Notes: generated by a model from the letters alone, not told the origin. DNA of 64,000 nt from Fen-1231 sp035286465 (GCA_035286465.1 DATEDF010000019.1:27248-91247), one strand, 5' to 3'; shown: positions 17,544 to 26,680, numbered from the stretch's first letter. A program made the numbers and translations.

Positions 17544-18578
17544 TCACGCGGCGGCCGGGGCTGGGTCGTCCAGGAGCTGGTAGTTCTGCTGCCGCCGGCG
17601 AGGGGTGAACCCCGCTACGCGGATCAGCCGCTCCATCTCGCCGATGGACGTGCGGAAAGTCGTGTTGGCCGCGGAGACGACGTTCTCCTCGAGCATCAGC
17701 GACCCGAAATCGTTGCACCCGAAATGGAGCGCCGTCTGCCCGATTTTCATTCCCATCGTCACCCAGCTCGCCTGGATGTTCGGGATGTTGTCGAGCACCA
17801 CGCGCGCGAACGCCGTCGTGCGAAGGTAGTCCACGGCGTCGGTCTTCGGCTGGTGGCTCATCGTCGGCGTGTTCTCCGGTTGGAGCGGCCAGCAGATGAA
17901 CGCCGTGAACCCGCCTGTGCGGTGTTGCAGGTCGCGCAAGCGACGCAGGTGCTCGAAGCGCTCCTCGAGCGTTTCGCCGATGCCGTACATCATCGTGCAC
18001 GAGGTCTTGAGTCCCTCCTGATGCGCGATCTCCATGACTTCGAGCCAGCGGTCGGCGCCGGCCTTCTTGCGCGCGACCTGGTCGCGCACGCGCTGCACGA
18101 GGATCTCGCCGCCGCCGCCGGGAATCGAGTCGAGCCCCGCCGTGATGAGCTCGCGGATGATCTCGCGCGCGTCCATCCGGTAGAGCGTGCTCCAGAAATC
18201 CACCTCGCTCGGGCTGAATCCGTGCACGTGGATCGGGTGGTGCCGCTTGATGTAGCGGAGCAGATCGAGGTACCACGCGAAGGGGATGTACGGATTGTGA
18301 CCGCCCTGCATCAGGATCTGCACGCCGCCCAGGGCCTTCACCTCGTCGATCTTGGCGCCGATCTGCTCGTAGCTGAGCGTCCACCCTTCCGCGTGTCTCG
18401 GGCGCCGGTAGAATGCGCAGAAGCCGCAGTCGGCGACGCACACGTTCGTGTAGTTGATGTTGCGATCCACGATGTACGTGACGATGTCGTCCGGATGCGC
18501 GGCGCGGCGCGCCCGGTCGGCTTCGGAGCCGAGCTCGAGCAGCGGGGCGCGCTTGAACCAGTCAAGGAGGTCACGCAT
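17544..18578 (-). CDS. mqnC: Cyclic dehypoxanthine futalosine synthase (radical SAM)
   Basis: A 344-residue radical SAM enzyme. The 4Fe-4S/AdoMet motif is CVADCGFC with Cys47, Cys51 and Cys54 (CX3CX2C). The context DRNINYTNVC, QGGHNPYIP, SPSEVDFWS and PENTPTMSHQPKT is diagnostic for MqnC. It cyclises dehypoxanthine futalosine in the futalosine route to menaquinone, acting after MqnA, MqnE and MqnB. mqnA and mqnE are the next genes upstream; mqnB and mqnD are not in the window. Confidence 0.96.
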   Translation of the reverse strand: MRDLLDWFKRAPLLELGSEADRARRAAHPDDIVTYIVDRNINYTNVCVADCGFCAFYRRPRHAEGWTLSYEQIGAKIDEVKALGGVQILMQGGHNPYIPFAWYLDLLRYIKRHHPIHVHGFSPSEVDFWSTLYRMDAREIIRELITAGLDSIPGGGGEILVQRVRDQVARKKAGADRWLEVMEIAHQEGLKTSCTMMYGIGETLEERFEHLRRLRDLQHRTGGFTAFICWPLQPENTPTMSHQPKTDAVDYLRTTAFARVVLDNIPNIQASWVTMGMKIGQTALHFGCNDFGSLMLEENVVSAANTTFRTSIGEMERLIRVAGFTPRRRQQNYQLLDDPAPAAA

Positions 18579-18600
18579 CGGGAAACGACAACGGCGAGTA

Positions 18601-18624
18601 GACGGGAGACGGGAGACGGGAGAC
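18601..18624. repeat. 7-bp tandem repeat (GACGGGA x3.4)
   Basis: Three full copies of GACGGGA plus GAC lie in the 58-bp gap between mqnA and mqnC. It resembles the heptamer array at 16991-17013. No function is evident. Confidence 0.8.
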
Positions 18625-18636
18625 CGTGCGCGTGTG

Positions 18637-19470
18637 CTACGCGGCGGAGAGGAAGGCGAGGCGGCCGGGCGCGACCTTGCCGGCGAGCGTGAGGCGGCGA
18701 TAGAACTCGGTGAGGCCGCCCAGGTGCGGGTAGCTCAGGCCGTAGTCGAGGCCGCTCAGATACTCGTGGCACGCGCCGACCGAAACGCCGGTGCGCTCGT
18801 GCGCCTGGGCGGCGAGCAGGTGCAGGTGCCGCAACCCCCAGTTGCGCGACTCGATGAGTGCGGCGTGCACGGCCAGCGCCTGCGCGGTCTCGGCGGTGCG
18901 CTGCGCCACCCAGACCGCGAAGACGAACGGCAGTCCCGTCCACGCCTTCCACTCTTCGCCGAGATCGTAGGCGAACGGGTACGGTTCGACGATGGCGTGC
19001 GAGCGCAGGACCAGCGCCGCGTCGCCGATCACGAGACGTGCCGCGCAGTCCGCGGCCGCGTCCGCCCGACGCAGATCCGCCGCTTCCGCGTCGCCCGGCA
19101 CGAACTCCGGCCGCGCCTTCCACACCTGTTCGAAGAGCATCTCGAGCAGGTGCACGCTCGTCATTGAGCTTCGGCTCACCAGCACCCTCGCGCCACCCAG
19201 CTCGGCCGCGGGCCGTCTCGAAAAGAGCATGACGCTGCGCACGGGGCCGTCGCAGGAGATCGCGAGATCGGGAAGGAGGAGGTAGCGTTCCCAGGCCCGC
19301 GCGTACTCGACGGCCGAGACCACGCTCACGTCGAGCGCGCCGGCCGCCATGAGCGCGTTGAGCGCGGTGGGCACGCCCTCCACGACCTCGGCCCCCAGCC
19401 GCACGACGCCGCGGTCCACGGCGCCGTACACGGGGAAGCAGTTCACGTAGGGGATGCGGCCGACGCGCAT
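18637..19470 (-). CDS. mqnA: Chorismate dehydratase (menaquinone biosynthesis)
   Basis: About 277 residues from ATG 19470 (GTG at 19476 overlaps the mqnE stop and is also possible). The N-terminus RIPYVNCFPVY and the block VPTALNALMAAGALDVSVVSAVEYA are typical of the MqnA/MqnD periplasmic-binding-protein fold; VLVSRSSMTSVHLL and VIGDAAL complete it. MqnA dehydrates chorismate to 3-enolpyruvoyl benzoate, the substrate of MqnE. The gene sits between mqnE and mqnC, and that adjacency with pathway enzymes favours MqnA over MqnD. A longer open frame upstream is only a shadow of mqnE. Confidence 0.93.
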   Translation of the reverse strand: MRVGRIPYVNCFPVYGAVDRGVVRLGAEVVEGVPTALNALMAAGALDVSVVSAVEYARAWERYLLLPDLAISCDGPVRSVMLFSRRPAAELGGARVLVSRSSMTSVHLLEMLFEQVWKARPEFVPGDAEAADLRRADAAADCAARLVIGDAALVLRSHAIVEPYPFAYDLGEEWKAWTGLPFVFAVWVAQRTAETAQALAVHAALIESRNWGLRHLHLLAAQAHERTGVSVGACHEYLSGLDYGLSYPHLGGLTEFYRRLTLAGKVAPGRLAFLSAA

Positions 19471-19472
19471 CG

Positions 19473-20711
19473 TCACGCCGCCGCCGGCGCGGGAGCCGGC
19501 GCATCGAACGTCCGGATCACCCGGTAGAGCGAATCTCGTTCGGCCGGCACCTTGCCCGCGCCGCGGATCAGCCGGAGGAGCCCGTCGAGCGACATCGCCT
19601 GCGGTGTCTGCGCCCCGACCGCGTGGTAGATCTTCTCCCGCACCACCGTCCCTTCCAGATCGTTGACGCCGAAGTGCAGCGCGACCTGCGAGAGCGACTG
19701 CGTGACCATGATCCAGTGCGACTTGACGTGGCGGAAGTTGTCGAGGAACAGACGGCTCACCGCGACCATCCTGAGGTCGTCCACGCCGCTCGTCGCCGTT
19801 CCCTGCCGGCCAAGCTGCCGCCCCAGCTCGTTGTCGTCGGGATGATAGGCGAGCGGGATGAAGGCGAGAAAGCCGCCCGTCTCGTCCTGCAGGTCGCGGA
19901 GCATCGTGAGGTGCTCCACGCGGTCCCGTGCGCTCTCGACGTGGCCGTAGAGGATCGTGCAGTTCGTGCGGATCCCGAGGTCGTGCGCGGTGCGGTGCAC
20001 GCCGATGTAGTCGGCGCCCGCAAGCTTCTTGCCGGCGATCTGTTCGCGCACGGCGAGGCTGAAGGTCTCGGCGCCGCCGCCGGGCATCGTGTCGAGCCCG
20101 GCCGCACGCAGGGTGAGCAGCACCTCGCGCCACGGCATCTTCTCGATGCGCGCGAGATGCGCGATCTCCACGGCGGTGAGCGCCTTGATGTGTACGTGCG
20201 GGAAGTTCGCCTTGAGCGCGCGGAACATCTCGGCGTAGTAGGAGAGCCCCGCCTTCATGTCGAGCCCGCCCACGATGTGGAACTCCTTGGTGAGTCCGTC
20301 CGCCGCCTGCGCCGCCTCGGCGAGCACCTGGTCGAGCGTGTAGCGATACGCGCCGGCCTCCCTGGGGAGGCGGGCATAGCCGCAGAACGTGCACGTCCTG
20401 CGCAGCACGCACACGTTGGTCGGGTTGATGTGCTGGTTCGCGGCGAACGTCACCGTGTCGCCGTTCTTCGTGCGGTTCACCGCGTCGGCGAGCAGGCCGA
20501 GGCCGAGGAGGTCACCGGACGCGAAGAGCGCGAGCCCGTCGTCGCCGCTGAGCCGTCCGCCGGAGAGCACCGTCTCCGCGATGCGGCGCAGGGCGGGATC
20601 GGTGAGACGCCCGAGGTCGAGATCGGACGGCGCGTCCGCGAGCCGGCTCGCGACGTCGCTCACGCCGTCACTCTGCGAAGCGCCGGATCGCGAGACAGGC
20701 GTTGTGGCCAC
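19473..20711 (-). CDS. mqnE: Aminofutalosine synthase (radical SAM)
   Basis: 412 residues from ATG 20711, overlapping fabF by 44 bp. GTG 20663, just after the fabF stop, would give 396 residues and avoid the overlap. Diagnostic blocks include ANQHINPTNVC, KEFHIVGGLDMKAGLSYY, IKALTAVEI and AFIPLAYHPDDNEL. The enzyme joins AdoMet and 3-enolpyruvoyl benzoate to form aminofutalosine. The cluster cysteines are Cys101, Cys107 and Cys110, which is CX5CX2C and not the CX3CX2C seen in MqnC. The reading was checked on the DNA (20381-20412). Function is secure by context; the cysteine spacing is unusual. Confidence 0.94.
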   Translation of the reverse strand: MATTPVSRSGASQSDGVSDVASRLADAPSDLDLGRLTDPALRRIAETVLSGGRLSGDDGLALFASGDLLGLGLLADAVNRTKNGDTVTFAANQHINPTNVCVLRRTCTFCGYARLPREAGAYRYTLDQVLAEAAQAADGLTKEFHIVGGLDMKAGLSYYAEMFRALKANFPHVHIKALTAVEIAHLARIEKMPWREVLLTLRAAGLDTMPGGGAETFSLAVREQIAGKKLAGADYIGVHRTAHDLGIRTNCTILYGHVESARDRVEHLTMLRDLQDETGGFLAFIPLAYHPDDNELGRQLGRQGTATSGVDDLRMVAVSRLFLDNFRHVKSHWIMVTQSLSQVALHFGVNDLEGTVVREKIYHAVGAQTPQAMSLDGLLRLIRGAGKVPAERDSLYRVIRTFDAPAPAPAAA

Positions 20712-21909
20712 CGAACCCGAACGAGTTGCTGAGCACGACGTCCACGGGCCGCTTCACCGGCGCGTTCGGCGTGTAGTCGAGGTCGCACTCCGGATCGGGT
20801 GTCCGGTAGTTGATGGTCGGCGGCGCCACGTTGTCCATGATGGCGAGCGTCCCGAGGATGAGCTCGACCGATCCGGCCGCGCCGAGCATGTGCCCCGTGG
20901 CGCCCTTGGTGGAGCTGACGCTCAGGCGCCTCGTGTGCGGCCCGAAGACCGCCTTGATGGCCTTCGTCTCGTTGAGGTCGTTGGCGGGCGTGGACGTGCC
21001 ATGGGCGTTGATGTAGTGGATGTCGGCGGGGCCGACGCCCGCGTCCCGCATCGCGCGGTGCATCGCCCGCTGCGCGCCCTCGCCGTCGGGCGCGGGCGCC
21101 GTCATGTGGTACGCATCGGCGGTCGCGCCGTACCCCACGAGCTCCGCGTGGATGCGTGCCCCGCGGCGGCGCGCGTGCGCGAGGTCTTCCAGAATGACGA
21201 TGCCGGCGCCCTCGCCCATCACGAATCCGTCACGCGTCGCATCGAACGGGCGGCTGGCGGTCTCCGGGGAGTCGTTCCGCTCGGAGAGCGCCTTCATGTT
21301 CGTGAAGCCGCCGATCGCCATCGGTGTGACCGTCGCCTCCGCGCCCCCGGCGATGATCACGTCCGCGTCGCCGTACTGGATCGTGCGGAACGCCTCGCCG
21401 ATGGCGTGCGCGCTCGTCGCGCAGGCGGAGACCGTCGCGAAGTTGGGGCCCCTCGCGTCGAAGCGCATCGAGACGATGCCCGCGGCGATGTCCGCAATGA
21501 GCTTCGGAATGAAGAACGCGGAGATCTTCCCCGGCCCGTGCCGCCGGTACACGTCGTGTTCCTCTTCGAAGCTCTTGAGCCCGCCGATGCCGCTGCCGAG
21601 GATCACGCCGGTGCTGTCCGGGTCGTACCCCCCGGAGGCGAGGCCCGCGTCGTCCATCGCCATGACCGCCGCGGCCATCGCGTAGTGGGTGTACGGGTCG
21701 GCCCGCTTCACTTCCTTGCGGTCCATGTACTTCAGGGGATCAAAGCCCTTCAACTCGCAGGCGAAGCGGACGTCGAAGCCCGACGCGTCGAACTTCGTGA
21801 TCGGGGCCGAGCCGGATGTGCCCGCGAGGATGGCGGCCCACGTCGTCGCCTGGTCGTTCCCGACGGGCGTGACACACCCCATGCCGGTCACGACGACGCG
21901 ACGCCGCAT
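20668..21909 (-). CDS. fabF: 3-oxoacyl-ACP synthase II
   Basis: A 413-residue condensing enzyme with the KAS II triad: nucleophile Cys163 in VSACATSAHA, His303 in NAHGTSTPAND and His340 in KGATGHMLGAAG, plus Lys335. It elongates acyl-ACP with malonyl-ACP. ATG at 21909 shares one base with the acpP stop, so acpP-fabF is a tight pair, as in most bacteria. It is the last fab gene before the operon runs into mqnE. Confidence 0.97.
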   Translation of the reverse strand: MRRRVVVTGMGCVTPVGNDQATTWAAILAGTSGSAPITKFDASGFDVRFACELKGFDPLKYMDRKEVKRADPYTHYAMAAAVMAMDDAGLASGGYDPDSTGVILGSGIGGLKSFEEEHDVYRRHGPGKISAFFIPKLIADIAAGIVSMRFDARGPNFATVSACATSAHAIGEAFRTIQYGDADVIIAGGAEATVTPMAIGGFTNMKALSERNDSPETASRPFDATRDGFVMGEGAGIVILEDLAHARRRGARIHAELVGYGATADAYHMTAPAPDGEGAQRAMHRAMRDAGVGPADIHYINAHGTSTPANDLNETKAIKAVFGPHTRRLSVSSTKGATGHMLGAAGSVELILGTLAIMDNVAPPTINYRTPDPECDLDYTPNAPVKRPVDVVLSNSFGFGGHNACLAIRRFAE

Positions 21910-22148
21910 CAGGCCCCGATCTTCGCGTTCAGATAGGCGGTCGCGTCACCTACGGTGCGCAGCTTTTCGGCGTCCTCGTCGGGGATGTCAATGTTGAACT
22001 CCTTCTCGAACTCCATCACCAGCTCGACGATATCGAGGCTGTCGGCTCCAAGGTCCTCGATGAAGCTCGCCTCGTTCGTCAGCTTCTCCCGCTCGACGCC
22101 GAGCTCCTTTTCGATGATATCCTTGACCTTCTCCGAATGATCAGCCAT
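21909..22148 (-). CDS. acpP: Acyl carrier protein
   Basis: 79 residues from ATG 22148, preceded by a clear Shine-Dalgarno GAGGT. A longer frame to 22217 lacks family similarity. The phosphopantetheine site is Ser37 in GADSLDIVELVM; the protein is acidic and helical as expected. It carries growing acyl chains for FabD, FabF, FabG and FabH encoded around it. Confidence 0.97.
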   Translation of the reverse strand: MADHSEKVKDIIEKELGVEREKLTNEASFIEDLGADSLDIVELVMEFEKEFNIDIPDEDAEKLRTVGDATAYLNAKIGA

Positions 22149-22213
22149 GACGAAAGACCTCGGGGCGGTAGGGTGGAAGAACCGGTGAAATATAGTCGCC
22201 GCTTCCCCGCTCG

Positions 22214-22948
22214 TCACATCAGGAGGCCACCGTCCACGACCAGCACCTGGCCCGTGATGTAGGAGGCGAGTTCACTCGAGAGAAAGGTCACCGCCGAGGC
22301 CACGTCGGCGGGTGTCCCGAGGCGCTCCAGCGGGATCATGCCCTCCAGCGTCGCGCGCGCCTCGGGGGTCATGGCGGCCGTCATGTCGGTCGCAATGAAT
22401 CCCGGAGCGACCGCGTTGCAGAGGATGTTCCGCGAGGCGAGCTCCTTGGCCACCGACTTGGTGAGGCCGATGAGTCCGGCCTTGCTGGCGGCATAGTTCG
22501 TCTGTCCCTTGTTGCCCATCATCCCCACGACGCTGGCGACGTTGACGATCCGCCCCCATCGGCGCTTCATCATGCCGCGGCTCGCGGCGCGGATCGCGAC
22601 GAACGCGCTCCGCAGATTCACGTTGAGCACCGCGTCCCAGTCCTCGTCCTTCAACCGCACCATCAGACTGTCGCGCGTGATGCCGGCATTGTTCACGAGG
22701 ATGTCGCAGGAGCCGAGCTGGTCCTCGACGTCCTGCACCGTCCTCGTGACGTCCGCGGGGACGCTCACGTCGCAGTGGAAGGCACGCGCGTTGCCGATCT
22801 CCGCCGCCACCGCGTCCGCGCCGGCCTTGTTGAGGTCCACGACTGCGACTTTCGCTCCGGTCGCCGAGAGTGCGACCGCGATGGAGCGGCCGATGCCGCG
22901 TCCGCCACCCGTGACGAGCGCGACTTTTCCGGACAGGTCGATGTGCAT
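22214..22948 (-). CDS. fabG: 3-oxoacyl-ACP reductase
   Basis: 244 residues from ATG 22948, where the conserved MHIDLSGKVALVTGG start begins; an in-frame ATG 42 bp upstream adds a non-homologous Pro/Ala tail. Short-chain dehydrogenase with NADP motif TGGGRGIG (13-20), NNAGITRD (86-93) and catalytic Ser139, Tyr152, Lys156 (YAASK). Reduces 3-oxoacyl-ACP in each elongation cycle. Gene order fabD-fabG-acpP-fabF is the classic fab operon. Confidence 0.96.
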   Translation of the reverse strand: MHIDLSGKVALVTGGGRGIGRSIAVALSATGAKVAVVDLNKAGADAVAAEIGNARAFHCDVSVPADVTRTVQDVEDQLGSCDILVNNAGITRDSLMVRLKDEDWDAVLNVNLRSAFVAIRAASRGMMKRRWGRIVNVASVVGMMGNKGQTNYAASKAGLIGLTKSVAKELASRNILCNAVAPGFIATDMTAAMTPEARATLEGMIPLERLGTPADVASAVTFLSSELASYITGQVLVVDGGLLM

Positions 22949-22993
22949 GGCAGGGAGGGTAGAGGGTGGGAGGGCGGAGGCGGCGTCCATCGC

Positions 22994-23929
22994 TCACGAC
23001 GCGAGCTGGAGCAGGGATTCGACCTCGGACGCGGTGCCGCAGGGCACGGCCCGATGCTGCGGCGCGAGCCGCTTCAGGAGGCCGGTCAGCACGTTGCCCG
23101 GGCCCATCTCCACGAAGAGCGCGCCCGGATGATCGGCCGCCATCGCCTGGATGAGGGTGACCCAGCGCACGGGGCTGACGAGCTGCCTGCCGAGAAGCTC
23201 GCGCGCCAGCGCCGCGCCGGCGACGCGCTCGCCGGTCACGTTCGAGTAGACGGGGTACGAGGGGTCGGCCCAGTGTGCTCCGGCGAGCGCGAGGGCGAGT
23301 CCGGGAAGCGCGGACGCCATCAGCGGCGAATGAAACGCGCCGCTCACATTGAGGCGGACCGCCCGCTTGGCGCCGGCCGACTTGGCGAGCGCCATCGCGC
23401 GGTCAACGCCGGCGATCTCGCCCGAGACGACGACCTGCTCGGGCGCGTTGTAGTTGGCGGGGACGACCACTCCCGCCGCGCCGGCCTCCGCGCAAATCTG
23501 CTCGATCGGACGCTCGAGCACGCCGAGAATCGCCGCCATCGCGCCGGGACGGGTGGTGCCCGCCTCGTGCATCAGTTCGCCGCGGCGGCGTACGAGTCTC
23601 ACGGCGTCCTCCAGCGGCAGCGCGCCCACGGCGTGAAAGGCACTGAACTCGCCGAGCGAGTGCCCCGCGGCGGCACGGACACGCGGCGCGATGCGGTCCC
23701 GCACGATCGCCCAGACCGCGGCGCCGTGCGCGAGGAGCGCGGGTTGCGCGTTGTGCGTCAGCGTGAGCGCGTCGGCCGGACCGTCGAACGCGACCGTCGA
23801 GAGCGTCGTCCCCAGGGCGTCGTCCACGCGCGTCCAGACGTCGCGCGCGGCCGGATAGGCCTCGGCGAGGTCCTTCGCCATCCCGGGCTTCTGCGAGCCC
23901 TGGCCAGGAAAGAGGAGGAGGACTTCCAT
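22994..23929 (-). CDS. fabD: Malonyl-CoA:ACP transacylase
   Basis: 311 residues from ATG 23929, with an AGGAGGAGG run right upstream in the reading direction of the opposite strand but a conventional start peptide MEVLLLFPGQGSQKPGMA. The active Ser91 is in AAGHSLGEFSA and the catalytic His is in SGAFHSPLM near 200; GPGNVLTGL closes the fold. It loads malonyl onto ACP. A longer open frame upstream overlaps fabH and is not coding. Confidence 0.95.
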   Translation of the reverse strand: MEVLLLFPGQGSQKPGMAKDLAEAYPAARDVWTRVDDALGTTLSTVAFDGPADALTLTHNAQPALLAHGAAVWAIVRDRIAPRVRAAAGHSLGEFSAFHAVGALPLEDAVRLVRRRGELMHEAGTTRPGAMAAILGVLERPIEQICAEAGAAGVVVPANYNAPEQVVVSGEIAGVDRAMALAKSAGAKRAVRLNVSGAFHSPLMASALPGLALALAGAHWADPSYPVYSNVTGERVAGAALARELLGRQLVSPVRWVTLIQAMAADHPGALFVEMGPGNVLTGLLKRLAPQHRAVPCGTASEVESLLQLAS

Positions 23930-23973
23930 GCGGGGCGGCCGCCGTCCGCGCCGATTCGGTTCGGCAGACTGCG

Positions 23974-24963
23974 CTAGAAGCGCACCACGATCGCGCCCCA
24001 CGTGAAGCCCGCGCCGAACGCGACGAACATCACCGTGGTGCCCTCCGTGATCCGGCCCTGGCGCACGGCCTCGTCCAGCGCGATCGGGATGGACGCCGCG
24101 GACGTATTGCCGAAGCGGTCCACGTTCACGAACACCCGGTCCATCGGGATGCCGGCGTGCTTCGCCGTCGCCTCGATGATCCGGACGTTCGCCTGGTGCG
24201 GGATGAGCAGGTTGATGTCCGACGCCGAGAGCTTGGCGCCGTCGAGCGCGCGATCGCACGCATCGGCCATCGAGCGCACCGCGTTCTTGAAGACCTCACG
24301 TCCCTGCATGTGCACGTAATGCGATCCCTCCGCGATGATCGCCGGCGTCATCGGCTCCGCGGCGCCGCCCTTCGGGCGCCAGAGGAGCCTGGCGAGGGTG
24401 CCGTCGCTGCGCATGTACGCCGAGAGCATGCCGCGGTGCTTCGTGCTGCGGCGCACGATCGTGGCACCGGCGCCGTCGCCGAAGAGCACGCACGTGTTGC
24501 GGTCCTTCCAGTTGACGATGCGGCTCAGGAGCTCTCCACCCATCACGAGAATCGTCTCGGCGCTCCCGGCGGCGAGGAGGCCCTCGGCCACCTGCATGCC
24601 GTAGAGCCAGCTGCTGCACGCCGCGTTGACGTCGAACGCCGCGGCGCGTGACGCTCCGAGGGCGGCCTGCACCTCGACGGCCGTCGCCGGCAGGAGCTTG
24701 TCGGGCGAACAGGTGCCGAAGATGATCGCGTCGATCTCGGGGGCGGTGATGTGCGCCGCCGACATCGCCTGGTGCGCGGCCTCGACGGCGATGGAGGTGA
24801 GCGTCTCGCCCTTCCCCGCGATGTGGCGCTCGCGGATCCCCGTGCGGGCGCGGATCCACGCATCGCTCGTGTCGATGCCCAGCGCGGGGAACTCGTCGTT
24901 CCGGAGCACCCGCTCGGGCGCGGCGTGGCCGGTGCCCGTGATCATCGCGACGGGGCGCTTCAC
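23974..24963 (-). CDS. fabH: 3-oxoacyl-ACP synthase III
   Basis: A 329-residue initiating KAS III with Cys116 in DVNAACSSWLYG, His256 in LIPHQANVRI and Asn286 in RFGNTSAAS. It condenses acyl-CoA with malonyl-ACP to start fatty acid synthesis. Its ATG overlaps the plsX stop by 4 bp. plsX-fabH-fabD-fabG-acpP order is widely conserved. Confidence 0.97.
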   Translation of the reverse strand: MKRPVAMITGTGHAAPERVLRNDEFPALGIDTSDAWIRARTGIRERHIAGKGETLTSIAVEAAHQAMSAAHITAPEIDAIIFGTCSPDKLLPATAVEVQAALGASRAAAFDVNAACSSWLYGMQVAEGLLAAGSAETILVMGGELLSRIVNWKDRNTCVLFGDGAGATIVRRSTKHRGMLSAYMRSDGTLARLLWRPKGGAAEPMTPAIIAEGSHYVHMQGREVFKNAVRSMADACDRALDGAKLSASDINLLIPHQANVRIIEATAKHAGIPMDRVFVNVDRFGNTSAASIPIALDEAVRQGRITEGTTVMFVAFGAGFTWGAIVVRF

Positions 24964-25997
24964 GCGGCGCCCTGGTGCCTGGCCGCACTCTGCGCGAGGC
25001 GCTTCGCGATGTGATCGCTCATCCCGGACTCCACGGTGCGCGCCGCGATGCGCAGCGCGTTCTTGATCGCGACCGGCGACGACTCGCCGTGCGCGATGAC
25101 GCTCACCCCGCGCACGCCGAGCAGGGGCGCCCCGCCGGTGGCCGCGTAGTCGAAGTCCTCGAGTGCCTCGGCCAGCTGCTGCTGCGTGACGCCGTGCCGC
25201 GACAGCACGCCGAAGATCATCGGTGCAACGGCCTCGTAGAACTTGAGGATGACGTTGCCGACGAACCCGTCGCAGACCACCACGTCAATCGGACCCCGCT
25301 CCGACGTGCCGAGCGGGATGTCGCGCCCCTCGACGTTGCCCTGGAAGTTCAGTCCCTCGCTCCGCGCTTCCACGAGGAGGGCGTGCGCCTCCTTCACGAG
25401 CGCGTTCCCCTTCTCCGCTTCCTCACCGATCGAGAGCAGCCCGATCGAGGGGTTGCGCCGGCCGAGGATGTCTTCCGCGTACACGGCGCCCAGGCGCGCG
25501 AACTGCACGAGCTCCTCGGCGGAACAGTCCACATTGGCGCCGCAATCCACGACGACGACCTCGTTCTTCATCGTCGGAAAGAGCGTGCTCACCGCCGGGC
25601 GCGTCAGCCCCTCGTGCAGCCGGAGAATGACGGTGGATGCCGCCAGTTGCGCGCCGGTGTTGCCGGCCGAGACGAACGCATCCGACTTGCCCTCCGGCTG
25701 CAATCGGATGCCGACCACCATCGAGCTCTTCTGCTTGCCGCGGATGGCGACCGTCGGTTTGTCCGTCATCTTGATGACGTCCGGCGCATCCACCAGCTCG
25801 AGGTGCCCGGCCACGAGCGCGGGGTCGGCGGGCCCCGCGGCGAGCTGCCGCTCGAGCTCACCGTGCACGACGTCGCGGCGGCCCACGAGCTGCAGCGTGT
25901 GCTTGCCCGCGAACTCGCGGAGCGCGAGCAACGCGCCCGCGACCGTGGCCGCGGGCGCGTGGTCCCCTCCCATCGCGTCGAGCGCGATGCGCGCCAA
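24960..25997 (-). CDS. plsX: Phosphate acyltransferase PlsX
   Basis: A 345-residue peripheral membrane enzyme that makes acyl-phosphate from acyl-ACP for glycerolipid synthesis. Blocks seen are IALDAMGGDHAP at the N-terminus, FVSAGNTGA (about 109-117), VDCGANVDC and VVCDGFVGNVILK. Length is typical. It follows rpmF after 2 bp and overlaps fabH by 4 bp, linking ribosome, lipid and fatty-acid synthesis in one transcript. Confidence 0.97.
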   Translation of the reverse strand: MARIALDAMGGDHAPAATVAGALLALREFAGKHTLQLVGRRDVVHGELERQLAAGPADPALVAGHLELVDAPDVIKMTDKPTVAIRGKQKSSMVVGIRLQPEGKSDAFVSAGNTGAQLAASTVILRLHEGLTRPAVSTLFPTMKNEVVVVDCGANVDCSAEELVQFARLGAVYAEDILGRRNPSIGLLSIGEEAEKGNALVKEAHALLVEARSEGLNFQGNVEGRDIPLGTSERGPIDVVVCDGFVGNVILKFYEAVAPMIFGVLSRHGVTQQQLAEALEDFDYAATGGAPLLGVRGVSVIAHGESSPVAIKNALRIAARTVESGMSDHIAKRLAQSAARHQGAA

Positions 25998-25999
25998 GG

Positions 26000-26182
26000 T
26001 CAGGCTTCCTTCGCCGCGACCCGCTGCTCACCGGCGTAGAAGCCGCACTCCTCGCACACGCGATGAGGACGCTTCACGGCGCCGCACTTCGGACAGGGCT
26101 GGATGATGATGCCGGCGGCACGCTTGTGCGTGTTGCGCGCGCGCTTCTTCCGCTTGGAGGTACGTCGCTTCGGGACGGCCAT
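26000..26182 (-). CDS. rpmF: 50S ribosomal protein L32
   Basis: 60 residues: basic N-terminus MAVPKRRTSKRKKRARN followed by a zinc ribbon with CPKC and CEEC pairs (C+ form). Length and sequence are typical for L32. yceD-rpmF-plsX is a conserved bacterial arrangement. Confidence 0.98.
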   Translation of the reverse strand: MAVPKRRTSKRKKRARNTHKRAAGIIIQPCPKCGAVKRPHRVCEECGFYAGEQRVAAKEA

Positions 26183-26192
26183 GTCGCTCTCG

Positions 26193-26672
26193 TCAGTTGG
26201 AAATCGGTTTCCGGGCGTGACTGCAGGCGCCCTGGTTCAGGTTGACGCCGCACGTTGGGCAACGCCCCTTGCAGTCGGCGTGGCAGAGCACAAACGCGGG
26301 CACTTCGAGGAGCCACTGCTCCCGGAGCGCCGGTCGCAGGTCCACTTCCGTGCCGTTGCGGCCGCGGCCCAGCGGAAAAACATCCGGATCGTCGGCACCC
26401 TCCGTGCCGTCTTCGGCGAAGAGCAGAATCGCCTCGGCGCCGATCTTCGACTTCACCTCGACGAGGCACCGGCGGCACTCCCCCAGCACCGTGCCAGAGA
26501 ACCTGCCGCTGAAGTAAAAGCGTCCCGCTCCGGCCCCGGAGAGGCGCCCGGTCACGCGGAGACCTTCGCTCGGGCGCTGATCACCCTCCAGCCAGACCCT
26601 GTCATCGGGATCGAGGTCGCCGTGGACCTGAACCGCACCCTGCGACAGGGACCGGGTGGGAAACGACAGCAT
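26193..26672 (-). CDS. YceD/DUF177 protein (23S rRNA accumulation factor family)
   Basis: 159 residues. The middle has the DUF177 pattern GRFSGTVLGECRRCLVEV, and the C-terminus has CHADCKGRCPTCGVNLNQGAC, a Cys-rich block seen in YceD homologues that ends in GxNLN. In E. coli YceD affects 23S rRNA accumulation; plant relatives act in chloroplast rRNA processing. It is the first gene of the rpmF-plsX-fab operon. The predicted -10 box ends only 8 bp before the ATG, so the mRNA is probably leaderless. Confidence 0.88.
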   Translation of the reverse strand: MLSFPTRSLSQGAVQVHGDLDPDDRVWLEGDQRPSEGLRVTGRLSGAGAGRFYFSGRFSGTVLGECRRCLVEVKSKIGAEAILLFAEDGTEGADDPDVFPLGRGRNGTEVDLRPALREQWLLEVPAFVLCHADCKGRCPTCGVNLNQGACSHARKPISN

Positions 26673-26680
26673 AACTTCGC

